DNA from: Clostridiales bacterium
GTDB taxonomy: Bacteria; Bacillota; Clostridia; Clostridiales; Clostridiaceae
Assembly (NCBI GenBank): GCA_012519155.1
Contig: JAAYQS010000101.1
Coordinates: forward strand, 1-53,408
DNA: 53,408 nucleotides
Direction of reading: 5' to 3'
Shown piece by piece: positions 8,710-16,354 of this stretch. The position numbers and the translations under genes are program-made. The notes beneath the pieces are model-generated. The model worked only from the letters and a program-made list of their open reading frames with translations, ran no database searches and was not told the origin of the DNA. Positions within the stretch are counted from its first letter, which is position 1; every line of letters begins with the position of its first letter.

Positions 8710-9049
8710 TATTTTAATTAGACTACAAATTTAGCTTTGAAATTAAGAATTAATAATTAAGTAGCTTTTTTGCTATGCTTAAAAGCCAATCTCCATAGGA
8801 GATAATTAAGAATTGCTATAGCTAAACCCAAAGCATTAGCATAATTAGGTTTTATATAGGATTTAGTGTAAGCGTTAAAGTTTTAATTAGGCTGCAAATC
8901 TAGTTCTGAAATTAAGAATTAATAATTAAGTGGCTTTTTTGCTATGCTTAAAAGCCAATCTCCATAGGAGATAATTAAGAATTGCTATAGCTAAACCCAA
9001 AGCATTAGCATAATTAAGTTTTATATAGGATTTAGTGTAAGCGTTGAAA
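8710..9049. repeat. Two tandem copies of a 170-bp repeat with internal hairpins
   Basis: Copy A (8710-8879) and copy B (8880-9049) are near-identical with an offset of 170 bases; only a handful of substitutions separate them. Each contains nested inverted repeats: GGCTTTT/AAAAGCC (G to A in copy A), ATCTCC/GGAGAT around a 3-nt loop, and a GCTATAGC/GCATAGC pair enclosing the latter. The element also carries a TTAATAATTAA block, the reverse complement of a block in the 141-bp family further right. No convincing coding frame is present. The low divergence suggests a recent duplication. Confidence 0.8.
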
Positions 9050-9235
9050 TTTTAGCTTGGCCACTCATGTAATACAAAATTAAAATTTTTGCGACGCAGG
9101 AGTAAAAATATCCTCAATTCTTAATTATTAATCCTTAATTATTAATCCTTAATTATTAATTACCAAAGTTATAAGTGATAAAAGATAAAAAAGCTTAATT
9201 AAACAAATATTTGAGTCTAACCTTAAAATCAAGTG
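9031..9235 (+). repeat. Left copy of the 141-bp repeat family, flanking the four-helix-bundle gene
   Basis: This copy begins with the conserved TTTTAGCTTGGCCACTCATG block (9050-9069). It continues through AAAATTTTTGCGACGCAGGA and three TTAATTATTAATcc units to a TAAGTGATAAA...AAAGCTTAAT end. The first approximately 130 bases recur almost exactly at 9765-9893 on the other side of the plus-strand gene, giving long direct repeats around it. Its right end resembles the last unit of the array (10300-10360) more than the internal units. Confidence 0.75.
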
Positions 9236-9291
9236 ATTAAAAAAGTGCAAATTGTTAATACTTAAAATAAAAGCATAAATGAGGTAATAAA

Positions 9292-9696
9292 ATGAAAAAT
9301 AACATCATATTAGAGAAGTCCTTTGATTTTTCCATAGATATTATAAATTTGTATAAAAATATGATTAACAATAAAGAATATGTTTTATCAAAACAACTTT
9401 TAAGATCAGCTACAAGTATAGGTGCTAATATGAATGAAGCAATTAAATCATACAGTAAGAAAGACTTTTTATATAGATGTGTTATTGCTTTTAGAGAAGC
9501 TGGCGAAACAGAATATTGGCTAAACTTACTTTTTAGAGGTAATTTTATAGATGAAACAGAACATATTGAATTAATTGAAAAATGTAATGAAATAATAAGA
9601 ATACTAAATTCTATAATAATTACTACTAAATCATCTTTAAAAAGAGAAAAAATAAACAAACAAATTGAATATAATATTAGAGATATAGAAAACTAA
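9292..9696 (+). CDS. Four-helix-bundle protein (23S rRNA intervening-sequence / Avd-like family)
   Basis: The 134-residue protein matches the small four-helix-bundle family first seen in open frames inserted in 23S rRNA genes; relatives act as accessory (Avd) proteins of diversity-generating retroelements. The family signature is clear: S-K-Q-L-L-R-S-A-T-S-I-G-A-N-M-N-E-A (residues 34-51), then a K-K-D-F motif and A-F-R-E-A-G-E-T-E-Y-W-L (67-78). A GAGGT ribosome binding site (9281-9285) precedes the ATG. It is one of only two plus-strand genes in the window and is flanked on both sides by direct copies of an AT-rich repeat, so it looks like the cargo or agent of a mobile or amplified element. 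No reverse transcriptase or 23S rRNA gene is nearby. The biochemical function of stand-alone members is unknown. Confidence 0.9.
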   Translation: MKNNIILEKSFDFSIDIINLYKNMINNKEYVLSKQLLRSATSIGANMNEAIKSYSKKDFLYRCVIAFREAGETEYWLNLLFRGNFIDETEHIELIEKCNEIIRILNSIIITTKSSLKREKINKQIEYNIRDIEN

Positions 9697-9800
9697 TGAT
9701 TATTTGTACTATATAAAAGAACTTGGTCACTCATTACAGGATATCCTATCTCTTTTGCAAGTTTAAGTGTAAGCCTTGAAATTTTAGCTTGGCCACTCAT
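9693..9800 (-). pseudogene. Possible 5' gene remnant at the repeat boundary
   Basis: On the minus strand an ATG at 9800 opens a 35-codon frame beginning MSGQAKISRLTLKLAKEIGY, with helical, protein-like composition. It ends at a TAG inside the tail of the four-helix-bundle gene. A second copy of the same beginning (MSGQAKIS-T-LTL) occurs at 9069 and breaks off after 15 codons. No ribosome binding site precedes either. It looks like the start of a gene broken by, and copied with, the repeats. I do not recognise the family. Confidence 0.3.
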
Positions 9801-10364
9801 GTAATATAAAATTAAAATTTTTGCGACGCAGGAGTAAAAATATCCTCAATTCTTAATTATTAATCCTTAATTATTAATTAACCTAATTTATAAATGATGA
9901 AAAATAGAAAGCTTAATAATACAAATATTTGATCCCACACTTAATATAAAATTAAAATTTTTGCGAAGCAAGGAGCAAAAATACCCTGAATTCTTAATTA
10001 TTAATCCTTAATTATTAATTAACCTAATTTATAAATGATGAAAAATAGAAAGCTTAATAATACAAATATTTGATCCCACACTTAAAATAAAATTAAAATT
10101 TTTGCGAGGCAAGGAGCAAAAATACCCTCAATTCTTAATTATTAGTCCTTAATTATTAATTAACCTAATTTATAAATGATGAAAAATAGAAAGCTTAATA
10201 ATACAAATATTTGATCCCACACTTAATATAAAATTAAAATTTTTGCGAAGCAAGGAGCAAAAATACCCTCAATTCTTAATTATTAATCCTTAATTATTAA
10301 TTACCAAAGTTGTAAGTGATAAAGAACAAAAAGCTTAATGACGTAAATATTTACGGCCACACTT
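9765..10364 (+). repeat. Tandem array of about four 141-bp repeat units
   Basis: Units start near 9800, 9940, 10081 and 10222; the landmark TTGCGA occurs at 9821, 9961, 10102 and 10243, a period of 140-141 bases. Each unit has AAATTAAAATTTTTGCGA, a GGAGCAAAAATACCC block (GGAGTAAAAATATCC in the first), AATTCTTAATTATTAATCC, TTAATTATTAATTAACC, and a GATGAAAAATAGAAAGCTTAAT...CAAATATTTGATCCCAC end. Internal units 2 and 3 are almost identical; the first and last are more divergent. There are no unique spacers, so this is not a CRISPR array. The run from 9697 to 10404 contains no other gene. Confidence 0.85.
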
Positions 10365-10392
10365 AAAAAACCTTAGGTTCATAACCCAAGGC
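10364..10392 (-). terminator. Terminator of fliM-fliY
   Basis: On the minus strand, arms CCTTGGGTT and AACCTAAGG with one G-T pair and a 3-nt loop are followed by TTTTTT. It lies 12 bp past the fliY stop and separates it from the repeat array. Confidence 0.85.
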
Positions 10393-10404
10393 TTTTTATA
10401 AATA

Positions 10405-11598
10405 CTATTTTAAAGATTTAATTCTATCAGCATTACTTACTATACTTGTTATTCTTACACCAAAGTTTTCATCTACTACTACAACTTCACCATAAGCTAT
10501 TTGCTTTCCATTTACAAGTATTTCTACTGGTTCTTCAGCTAATTTATCAAGTTCTATAAGTGATCCTGTTCCCAGTGCTAATATATCCTTTATGTTCATT
10601 CTACTTCTTCCTAAAACTACTGATATATCAAGAGGTACACCTAAAATTAAATCAATATTTTTAGGAGCACTTGCACTTGCACTTTGATCTAGAGGAGCAA
10701 AGCTTGCACTATGTACTTCAACAGGCTTTGGTTGTGGCATTGGCTGCTGAACTGGTGGTGGTGCTGCTGGTTGACTAGGAGCTTGTTGCATTGGCTGACT
10801 CTGTTTAGTTACATCAACCTTTGGTTGTTCAGGTGGTGCTGCTGGCTGTGCAGGAGCTTGTGCTTCTACTGTAGGTGTACTAGGAGCTTGCGCTTCATCA
10901 ACTTCCTTATTTTCAGTTCCCATCATAATTGACACTATTTTTTTAGCAGTTGGAAGTGGTAACACCTGCATTATTTTACTATCAACAAGATCACCTATTG
11001 TCATGTTAAAACTTACTTTAACAAGCATTTCATCTTCTGGTATATCTTCTGTTAATTTATCATCATTATTTTTCCAGATCTTTGATGTTGGAGTAGAAAT
11101 ATTAACTTCTCTTCCTAACATTTGAGCCATTGATGTTGCTGCTGAACCTATCATTTGATTCATAGCCTCTTGAACTGCACTAATTTCTATTTCTGACAAT
11201 TCAACGCTATCAGATACTTTACCATCCCCGCCCATCATTAAATTAGCAATAACTGCTGCATCTTGAATTTTTATTATAAGTATATTTCTTCCTACTATTC
11301 CGCTTATATATTTTACATCAATAACAACTGTAGGTGCATCAAATCCTTGCTTTATTTCAGCTAATGTTGCCATAGATATAACTGGTGTTGTTATGTTAAC
11401 ATTTTGATTTATTATTTGATATAGGGCAGTAGACGCTGACCCCATTGATATATTTCCTATCTCTCCAAGTAAATCTTCTTCATCATGACTTAATCCGTTA
11501 GCATTATCTGCTGGCTTTGGGCTATCTGATGCACCACCTTCACCATTTAATAGTGCATTAATCTCATCTTGAGATAAAAACCCATTACTCATAATCAT
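10405..11598 (-). CDS. fliY: Flagellar motor switch phosphatase FliY (CheC-like plus FliN domain)
   Basis: FliY is a C-ring component of Gram-positive motors that also dephosphorylates CheY-P. The 397-residue protein has three parts. Residues 7-16 hold an SQDEINALLN helix like the CheY-binding motif of FliM. Residues about 35-230 form a CheC-like domain with both phosphatase motifs (LLGEIGNISMGSAST and VQEAMNQMIGSAATS, each with the E...N pair). A Pro/Gln-rich linker (about 240-300) leads to a C-terminal SpoA/FliN domain (about 315-395; VPLDISVVLGRSRMNIKDIL). It overlaps the end of fliM by 14 bases, which implies coupled translation. The ATG at 11598 has AAGGA 5 nt upstream; an ATG at 11592 is possible. 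Confidence 0.95.
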   Translation of the reverse strand: MIMSNGFLSQDEINALLNGEGGASDSPKPADNANGLSHDEEDLLGEIGNISMGSASTALYQIINQNVNITTPVISMATLAEIKQGFDAPTVVIDVKYISGIVGRNILIIKIQDAAVIANLMMGGDGKVSDSVELSEIEISAVQEAMNQMIGSAATSMAQMLGREVNISTPTSKIWKNNDDKLTEDIPEDEMLVKVSFNMTIGDLVDSKIMQVLPLPTAKKIVSIMMGTENKEVDEAQAPSTPTVEAQAPAQPAAPPEQPKVDVTKQSQPMQQAPSQPAAPPPVQQPMPQPKPVEVHSASFAPLDQSASASAPKNIDLILGVPLDISVVLGRSRMNIKDILALGTGSLIELDKLAEEPVEILVNGKQIAYGEVVVVDENFGVRITSIVSNADRIKSLK

Positions 11599-12580
11599 TC
11601 ACATCCTTATTTATAATATCTAGTATGGATATTCCCATATTCTTACCTACTAAACCTGGTTTAGCATAATAATATTCTTCATTTTCAATTAAAACTTTTA
11701 TTGGACTAGCTGAGTTAGTATCAAGTTTTATAATATCTCCACTGCTTAGCTTCAAGAAATCATCAACAGTAAGACTTGCACGTCCAAGTTCTGCTGCAAT
11801 ATTTACCTCTACAGGTTTTAACACATGTTCCATTTTTTGTCTAGTTTCTTCTTTGTCTTCAGTTTCATCATTTTTAAACCAATATCGAACTACTAATTTA
11901 TCAATAAGCTTTTCTATACTTATGTATGGAATGCATAAATTTATAAAAGTAGTAGATTTACCCATTTCGACCGAAAAAGTTACAAGTGCAACAGGTTCAT
12001 TAGGTGCAAGGGTTTGGTTTATTGCTGGGTTTGTTTCTATCTCTTCAATTTCTGGCTCTACATGAATTATATCTTCCCATGCAAGCTTAAGATTAGAAAT
12101 CGTACCGTCTGTAATCTGATACATTATATTTTTATCTATATCAGTAATTTCTTTTCCTGTTCTCTTTCTTTCACCTGTACCCCCAAGTAATATATCAAGT
12201 ACTTGATATGAAAAATCTAGATTTGTCTCAAATAAAATTGTTCCATTTAAAGGAGGCATTTTAAAAAGTGTCATAATAGTTGGATTTTGTACTGAATGTA
12301 TAAATTCCTCATATGTTATCTGCTCTACAGTTTCAATCTTAACTTTTACATTTTTTCTTATTTGACCAGTTAAATAGTTTGATAATATTCTTGCGAAATT
12401 ATCATGAATCATTTCTAAAGTTCTAATATGATCTTTAGAGAACTTTTGAGGACTTCTAAAATCATAGACTTTTATTTTATGTTTTTCTTCTTCCTGTTCT
12501 ATTTGTTCTGGTTCAAGATCTCCAGTAGACAGAGCAGATAACAAAGCATCTATCTCACTCTGAGATAAAACATCTGCCAT
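11585..12580 (-). CDS. fliM: Flagellar motor switch protein FliM
   Basis: FliM is the C-ring protein that binds CheY-P and switches motor rotation. The 331-residue protein shows the N-terminal CheY-binding helix LSQSEIDALLSAL (residues 5-17). A CheC-like middle domain starts with YDFRSPQKFSKDHIRTLE and contains GTILFETN and LDILLGG. The C-terminal SpoA domain (about 255-331) carries VNIAAELGRASLTVDDFLKL. The length is typical. It is the first gene of a two-gene fliM-fliY unit, set apart from the upstream chemotaxis operon by a hairpin terminator and an approximately 275-bp gap, so it probably has its own promoter. Confidence 0.97.
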   Translation of the reverse strand: MADVLSQSEIDALLSALSTGDLEPEQIEQEEEKHKIKVYDFRSPQKFSKDHIRTLEMIHDNFARILSNYLTGQIRKNVKVKIETVEQITYEEFIHSVQNPTIMTLFKMPPLNGTILFETNLDFSYQVLDILLGGTGERKRTGKEITDIDKNIMYQITDGTISNLKLAWEDIIHVEPEIEEIETNPAINQTLAPNEPVALVTFSVEMGKSTTFINLCIPYISIEKLIDKLVVRYWFKNDETEDKEETRQKMEHVLKPVEVNIAAELGRASLTVDDFLKLSSGDIIKLDTNSASPIKVLIENEEYYYAKPGLVGKNMGISILDIINKDVNDYE

Positions 12581-12627
12581 TTCTCTCCCTCATTTCATTT
12601 TTTTATTTTCAAATCTTATAAAATAAT

Positions 12628-12649
12628 AATTCTTATTTAAATAAGAATT
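12628..12649. promoter_or_regulatory. 22-bp perfect palindrome upstream of fliM
   Basis: AATTCTTATTT is followed directly by its reverse complement AAATAAGAATT, centred about 58 bp upstream of the fliM ATG. A related AAGATAAGAATAA sits just beyond it. It may be an operator for a dimeric regulator or a chance AT-rich palindrome. I could not place a convincing -35/-10 pair in 12581-12800. Confidence 0.35.
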
Positions 12650-12801
12650 TTAAAAAAAGATAAGAATAAAATTTTTTACCCTTTATTTTTCTTTAGTACA
12701 TCATATTAATTTTATCACTTTATACACAGCTTTAATGCTTTATATACAAAATTTCATAATTTTTTTACATTTTTAACATTTACATTAAATAATTATCTTA
12801 T

Positions 12802-12850
12802 TAAATAAAATGATTTTGTAAACACAATGTTTGCAAAATCATTTTATTTA
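12802..12850 (-). terminator. Terminator of the chemotaxis operon
   Basis: Two 22-bp arms (12802-12823 and 12829-12850) pair with a single mismatch around a 5-nt loop. The A/T-rich lower stem supplies T-residues on the minus strand. It directly follows the last cheW gene by 5 bp. Confidence 0.8.
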
Positions 12851-12855
12851 AAATA

Positions 12856-13260
12856 TTATTCATTTAAAAGTGAATCCATATCTATTATTGTCAAAAGTTT
12901 ATCTTCATGATTGTATATACCTTTTACATATTGCTTATCTTGATTATCCATCTTTTGAATTTGCTTTTGGTCTATATCTAAAACCTCTTCCACTTCATCA
13001 ACAGATATTCCTATTTCTTCATCTTGTACATTTAATATTATTATACTATTTTGTTCTGTACTTTTATTAACCTTTAGCAATAAATTTATGTCCACAAGAG
13101 ATTTTATATTTCCTCTTAAATTAATTAATCCTTTTATGTAATTAGGTGCTTTAGGAACTTTTGTAGCACTCATCATATCATTTATACTTTGTACTTTTTC
13201 AGTTTCAACAGCAAAATGTTCATCACCTAATTTAAATACAACTATCTGCACTATACTCAC
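12856..13260 (-). CDS. cheW: Chemotaxis coupling protein CheW (second copy)
   Basis: CheW links chemoreceptors to the kinase CheA. The 134-residue protein has the single CheW fold: F-K-L-G-D-E-H-F-A-V near the N-terminus, the conserved I-K-G-L-I-N-L-R-G-N-I block (residues 42-53) and EEIGISVDEVEEVLDI (about 81-96). It is the last gene of the chemotaxis operon and differs considerably from the other cheW at 18722-19180, so the two are paralogues rather than a recent duplication. It lies 27 bp after cheY and ends just before a strong hairpin. Confidence 0.95.
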   Translation of the reverse strand: MSIVQIVVFKLGDEHFAVETEKVQSINDMMSATKVPKAPNYIKGLINLRGNIKSLVDINLLLKVNKSTEQNSIIILNVQDEEIGISVDEVEEVLDIDQKQIQKMDNQDKQYVKGIYNHEDKLLTIIDMDSLLNE

Positions 13261-13287
13261 CCCTTCGTAAATTACTATAAATAATTT

Positions 13288-13647
13288 TTATCCTACTACT
13301 TTTTGTACTGCTTCTAAAACTCTATCTGCCTGAAATGGCTTTACGATAAAATCTCTAGCTCCTGCCTTAATTGCATCCATAACCATTGATTGTTGACCCA
13401 TTGCAGAACACATTATGATTTTTGCTCCAGGATCTATGGCTTTTATTCTTTTTACAGCTTCAATACCATCAACATCTGGCATTGTAATATCCATTGTAAC
13501 CACATCCGGTTTTTCCTTTTGATACATTTCAACTGCTACTGCACCATTTGGTGCTTCACCAACAATTTCATATCCATTTTTTTCTAATATATCCTTAATC
13601 ATCATTCTCATAAACGCTGCATCGTCAACTATTAATACTCTAGCCAT
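13288..13647 (-). CDS. cheY: Chemotaxis response regulator CheY
   Basis: CheY is the single-domain receiver that carries the signal from CheA to FliM. The 119-residue protein has the acidic pocket at Asp8-Asp9, the phosphorylation site Asp53 in VVTMDITMP, the Ser/Thr switch in IIMCSAMGQ, and the KPF lysine near residue 103. There is no output domain. It sits in the chemotaxis operon between cheC (its phosphatase) and cheW. The sequence is of the Gram-positive CheY type (MARVLIVDDAAFMRMM). Confidence 0.97.
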   Translation of the reverse strand: MARVLIVDDAAFMRMMIKDILEKNGYEIVGEAPNGAVAVEMYQKEKPDVVTMDITMPDVDGIEAVKRIKAIDPGAKIIMCSAMGQQSMVMDAIKAGARDFIVKPFQADRVLEAVQKVVG

Positions 13648-13659
13648 AATTTCTACCTC

Positions 13660-14259
13660 CTAATTTATACCAATTGTTTTTAATATTTTTTCCAGTGATC
13701 CTGGTTCTGGCACATAATAAAAATGTGCTCCTAAATTGTTATTATTTTCATCCAAAAATATAGTTTCTATATCTAATATATAATCATCATACTGACCAGA
13801 TTCAACAAATACTATTGAAAGAATTGAACTGCTCATATCATCTGCCAATTCTGGTACTGATGGTGAAATCTCAAGTCCAGTAAACTTTGCTATAGAATTC
13901 ATATAAGAAGCTGATACAATATTTCCTATTTCACAAAGAGCTGATGTTGACATGCTATTAAGCTCTGTCATATCCTTATTACCTATCAGTTTGTTAGCTA
14001 TCTGCATTGCCTTGTCCTTTTCAAATTCTATAAGAATACTTCCTTTTATATCTCCAAGGACCTTAACTAAAATACCTATAACTTCTTTTTCTCCAGCACT
14101 ATTAATAAGATCATCCATTTTTACAATATTAACTGCTGGAACAGTCATATCAATTTTTTTGCCAAGCATCATAGATAAAGAGGTAGCTCCATTTCCTGCT
14201 CCAATATTAGATACTTCTTTTAGAGCATCAAGCTGAATATTTGTAAATTTATCTTTCAT
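13660..14259 (-). CDS. cheC: CheY-P phosphatase CheC
   Basis: CheC removes phosphate from CheY-P and, bound to CheD, tunes receptor modification. The 199-residue protein has both CheC phosphatase motifs with the E...N pair: ALKEVSNIGAGNGATSLS (residues 13-30) and LCEIGNIVSASYMNSIA (about 108-124). It lacks the SpoA domain of FliY. A GGGGGAG ribosome binding site precedes the ATG. The gene lies between cheA and cheY. Together with FliY, the window therefore encodes two CheY-P phosphatases, as in Bacillus. Confidence 0.95.
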   Translation of the reverse strand: MKDKFTNIQLDALKEVSNIGAGNGATSLSMMLGKKIDMTVPAVNIVKMDDLINSAGEKEVIGILVKVLGDIKGSILIEFEKDKAMQIANKLIGNKDMTELNSMSTSALCEIGNIVSASYMNSIAKFTGLEISPSVPELADDMSSSILSIVFVESGQYDDYILDIETIFLDENNNNLGAHFYYVPEPGSLEKILKTIGIN

Positions 14260-14296
14260 TTAACTCCCCCTTTATAATAAATTTTAGGCTTTACAT

Positions 14297-16339
14297 TTAG
14301 ATAAGAGCTCCTACATCTAATATTAATGTAACAAGTCCATTTCCTAAAATTGTTGCACCTATATATTGATTTAATGATTTCAATGTTTTTCCAAGTGGTT
14401 TTATTACAATTTCCTGTTGACCACCTAATGAATCTACAAGAAGTCCTACTGTCTTATCACCAACATTAACAATTATTACATATTTCTTATTTGTTTCACT
14501 TGATTCAATACCTAATTTTTCATTTAACCTAACAAGCGGAATAACATCATCTCTATATATAATTACTTCTTTGCCATTAGTACTCTTTATCTTGTCTTCC
14601 TTATAATTAATAACTCTATCAATAAATCCTAATGATATTGCAAGAGTTTCCCCTCCAACCTTAACAAGTAATGCTCGGATAATTTGAAGTGTTAATGGAA
14701 GCTTAATTATAAATGTTGATCCTTTTCCTTCTTCACTTTGAAGATCTACTGTACCACCAAGAGCTGCAACTTTTGTTTTTACAACATCCATTCCTACTCC
14801 TCTTCCTGATATATCAGTAACAACTTCATTTGTACTAAAGCCTTGAGCAAATATAAGATTTTTTATTTCATCATCTGATAAACCTTCTGTAGGTATTCCT
14901 ACTTTTTCAGCCTTAGCTTTTACTTTTTCAACATTTATTCCAGCACCATCATCAATTACTTTAATAAGTGCTTTTGTTCCTTCTTGATATGCAACAAGTT
15001 TTACTGTTCCTACTGGACTCTTTCCAGCTGCAAGTCTTTCTTCTTTAGTCTCAACACCATGGTCTGCTGCATTTCTAAGTAAATGAATAAGTGGTTCACC
15101 AATTTCATCTATTACTGTTCTATCAAGTTCAGTATCTGCACCTTCAATAACAAAATTAATTTCCTTGTTAAGTTCTACAGAAATATCTCTTATCATTCTT
15201 GGGAACCTATTAAATACAGTATCTAAAGGAAGCATTCTTATTTTCATAACAAGATCTTGAAGATCTGATGTTGTTCTTCCTATTTGTTCTAAAGTTTCTG
15301 TTAATTCTTGAGACTTGTAATTTAATACAATTTGTTCAAGTCTTGTTCTATAAATAACAATTTCAGAAACCATGTTCATTAACTTATCTATTCTTTCAAG
15401 ATCTACTCTTACTGACTGATGCATTTTTTTGTGTTCTTTCTTTACTGGTTTAGGTGCATCCTTCTTTTTATTTTCTTCCTTCTTAGCTTCTTGTGAAACC
15501 TTAGGCTTTTCTATTTGAACTTTTTTAGTTTCTTCCTGTTTATTTTTTTCTGTTTCAACAGCATCAATATCAATTTCAGAAACCAAAACATTTTTAACTT
15601 CTGATATTCCATTTGCTACACCTTGAATTTCTTCTAATGTATTAGAACTTAAAAGTACAAATTCTAATTTAAATTCAAAATCTTCATTTTCAATATCTTC
15701 AGTTGATGGTTCAGATTTAATTATTTCTCCAAGTTCTTCTAAATCTTTTACAATTAAAAATGCCCTAGCTGATTTTAAAAGTGTATTTTCACTAAGTTCA
15801 ATTTTTATATTATAAGCTTTAAAGTCTTTTTGCTTTGCTTGTTTTATAACTGAAATATCATATTCATTTAATACAATGCCTTCAGTTTTTTTCTTTTCTT
15901 CAGTTGCACCTACCTCACTTGCAGCCATTTTTTCTGCTGCTTCTTCACCACCACTATCAGTAGCTTCTTTTATGGCAATTAACTTATTCATAATATCATT
16001 TATGTCTACCTTATCCTCAATGCCTTCCTCTATATTATTGACCATTTTTTCTAGAGTATCTAGACATCCAAATAATACTGTTACAACATTTTGTGTAACC
16101 TTTAATTTTCCTTCTCTAAATTCTGATAATACATCTTCCATTTTATGAGTTAATTCTGCAATATCAGAAAATCCCATTGTTGCAGCCATACCTTTTATAG
16201 TGTGAGCAACTCTAAATATTTCATTTAGTTTATCCATATCATCAGGATTTTGTTCTAGTTCTAATAATGATTCGTTTAATGTTTGAAGATTATCCATAGA
16301 TTCTCCAAGAAACATTTCTAAATACTGTGATGTATCCAT
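14297..16339 (-). CDS. cheA: Chemotaxis sensor histidine kinase CheA
   Basis: CheA autophosphorylates in response to receptor signals and passes phosphate to CheY and CheB. In order the 680-residue protein has: P1 with the phosphorylated His46 in RVAHTIKGMAATMGF; a P2-like region (about 165-255); a Lys/Glu-rich linker; P3 dimerisation from about 310; the P4 ATPase with N box HLLRNAADHGVE, DDGAGINVEKV and GRGVGMDVV; and a CheW-like P5 domain (about 545-680). The ATG at 16339 is preferred because a GGGGGA site lies 8 nt upstream; a TTG at 16345 is less likely. The gene follows cheR with a 15-bp gap. Confidence 0.97.
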   Translation of the reverse strand: MDTSQYLEMFLGESMDNLQTLNESLLELEQNPDDMDKLNEIFRVAHTIKGMAATMGFSDIAELTHKMEDVLSEFREGKLKVTQNVVTVLFGCLDTLEKMVNNIEEGIEDKVDINDIMNKLIAIKEATDSGGEEAAEKMAASEVGATEEKKKTEGIVLNEYDISVIKQAKQKDFKAYNIKIELSENTLLKSARAFLIVKDLEELGEIIKSEPSTEDIENEDFEFKLEFVLLSSNTLEEIQGVANGISEVKNVLVSEIDIDAVETEKNKQEETKKVQIEKPKVSQEAKKEENKKKDAPKPVKKEHKKMHQSVRVDLERIDKLMNMVSEIVIYRTRLEQIVLNYKSQELTETLEQIGRTTSDLQDLVMKIRMLPLDTVFNRFPRMIRDISVELNKEINFVIEGADTELDRTVIDEIGEPLIHLLRNAADHGVETKEERLAAGKSPVGTVKLVAYQEGTKALIKVIDDGAGINVEKVKAKAEKVGIPTEGLSDDEIKNLIFAQGFSTNEVVTDISGRGVGMDVVKTKVAALGGTVDLQSEEGKGSTFIIKLPLTLQIIRALLVKVGGETLAISLGFIDRVINYKEDKIKSTNGKEVIIYRDDVIPLVRLNEKLGIESSETNKKYVIIVNVGDKTVGLLVDSLGGQQEIVIKPLGKTLKSLNQYIGATILGNGLVTLILDVGALI

Positions 16340-16354
16340 GTACAAATTCCCCCT

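Noticed and set aside
8880..9049. Small membrane peptide (about 40 codons, minus strand) within the 170-bp repeats
   Set aside because: The frame is hydrophobic and duplicated, but has no ATG/GTG start at its head and no ribosome binding site.
9255..9659. Minus-strand open frame opposite the four-helix-bundle gene
   Set aside because: It is the antisense shadow of a gene with clear family motifs and a ribosome binding site. Other opposite-strand frames over fliD, PFOR, NRPS, cheA and others were rejected for the same reason.
9292..9696. Diversity-generating retroelement (Avd protein)
   Set aside because: No reverse transcriptase, template repeat or variable repeat was seen; only the protein family is shared.
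9292..9696. 23S rRNA intervening sequence
   Set aside because: No rRNA sequence surrounds the gene.
9765..10364. CRISPR array
   Set aside because: The units are about 141 bp, directly tandem, with no unique spacers and no cas genes nearby.
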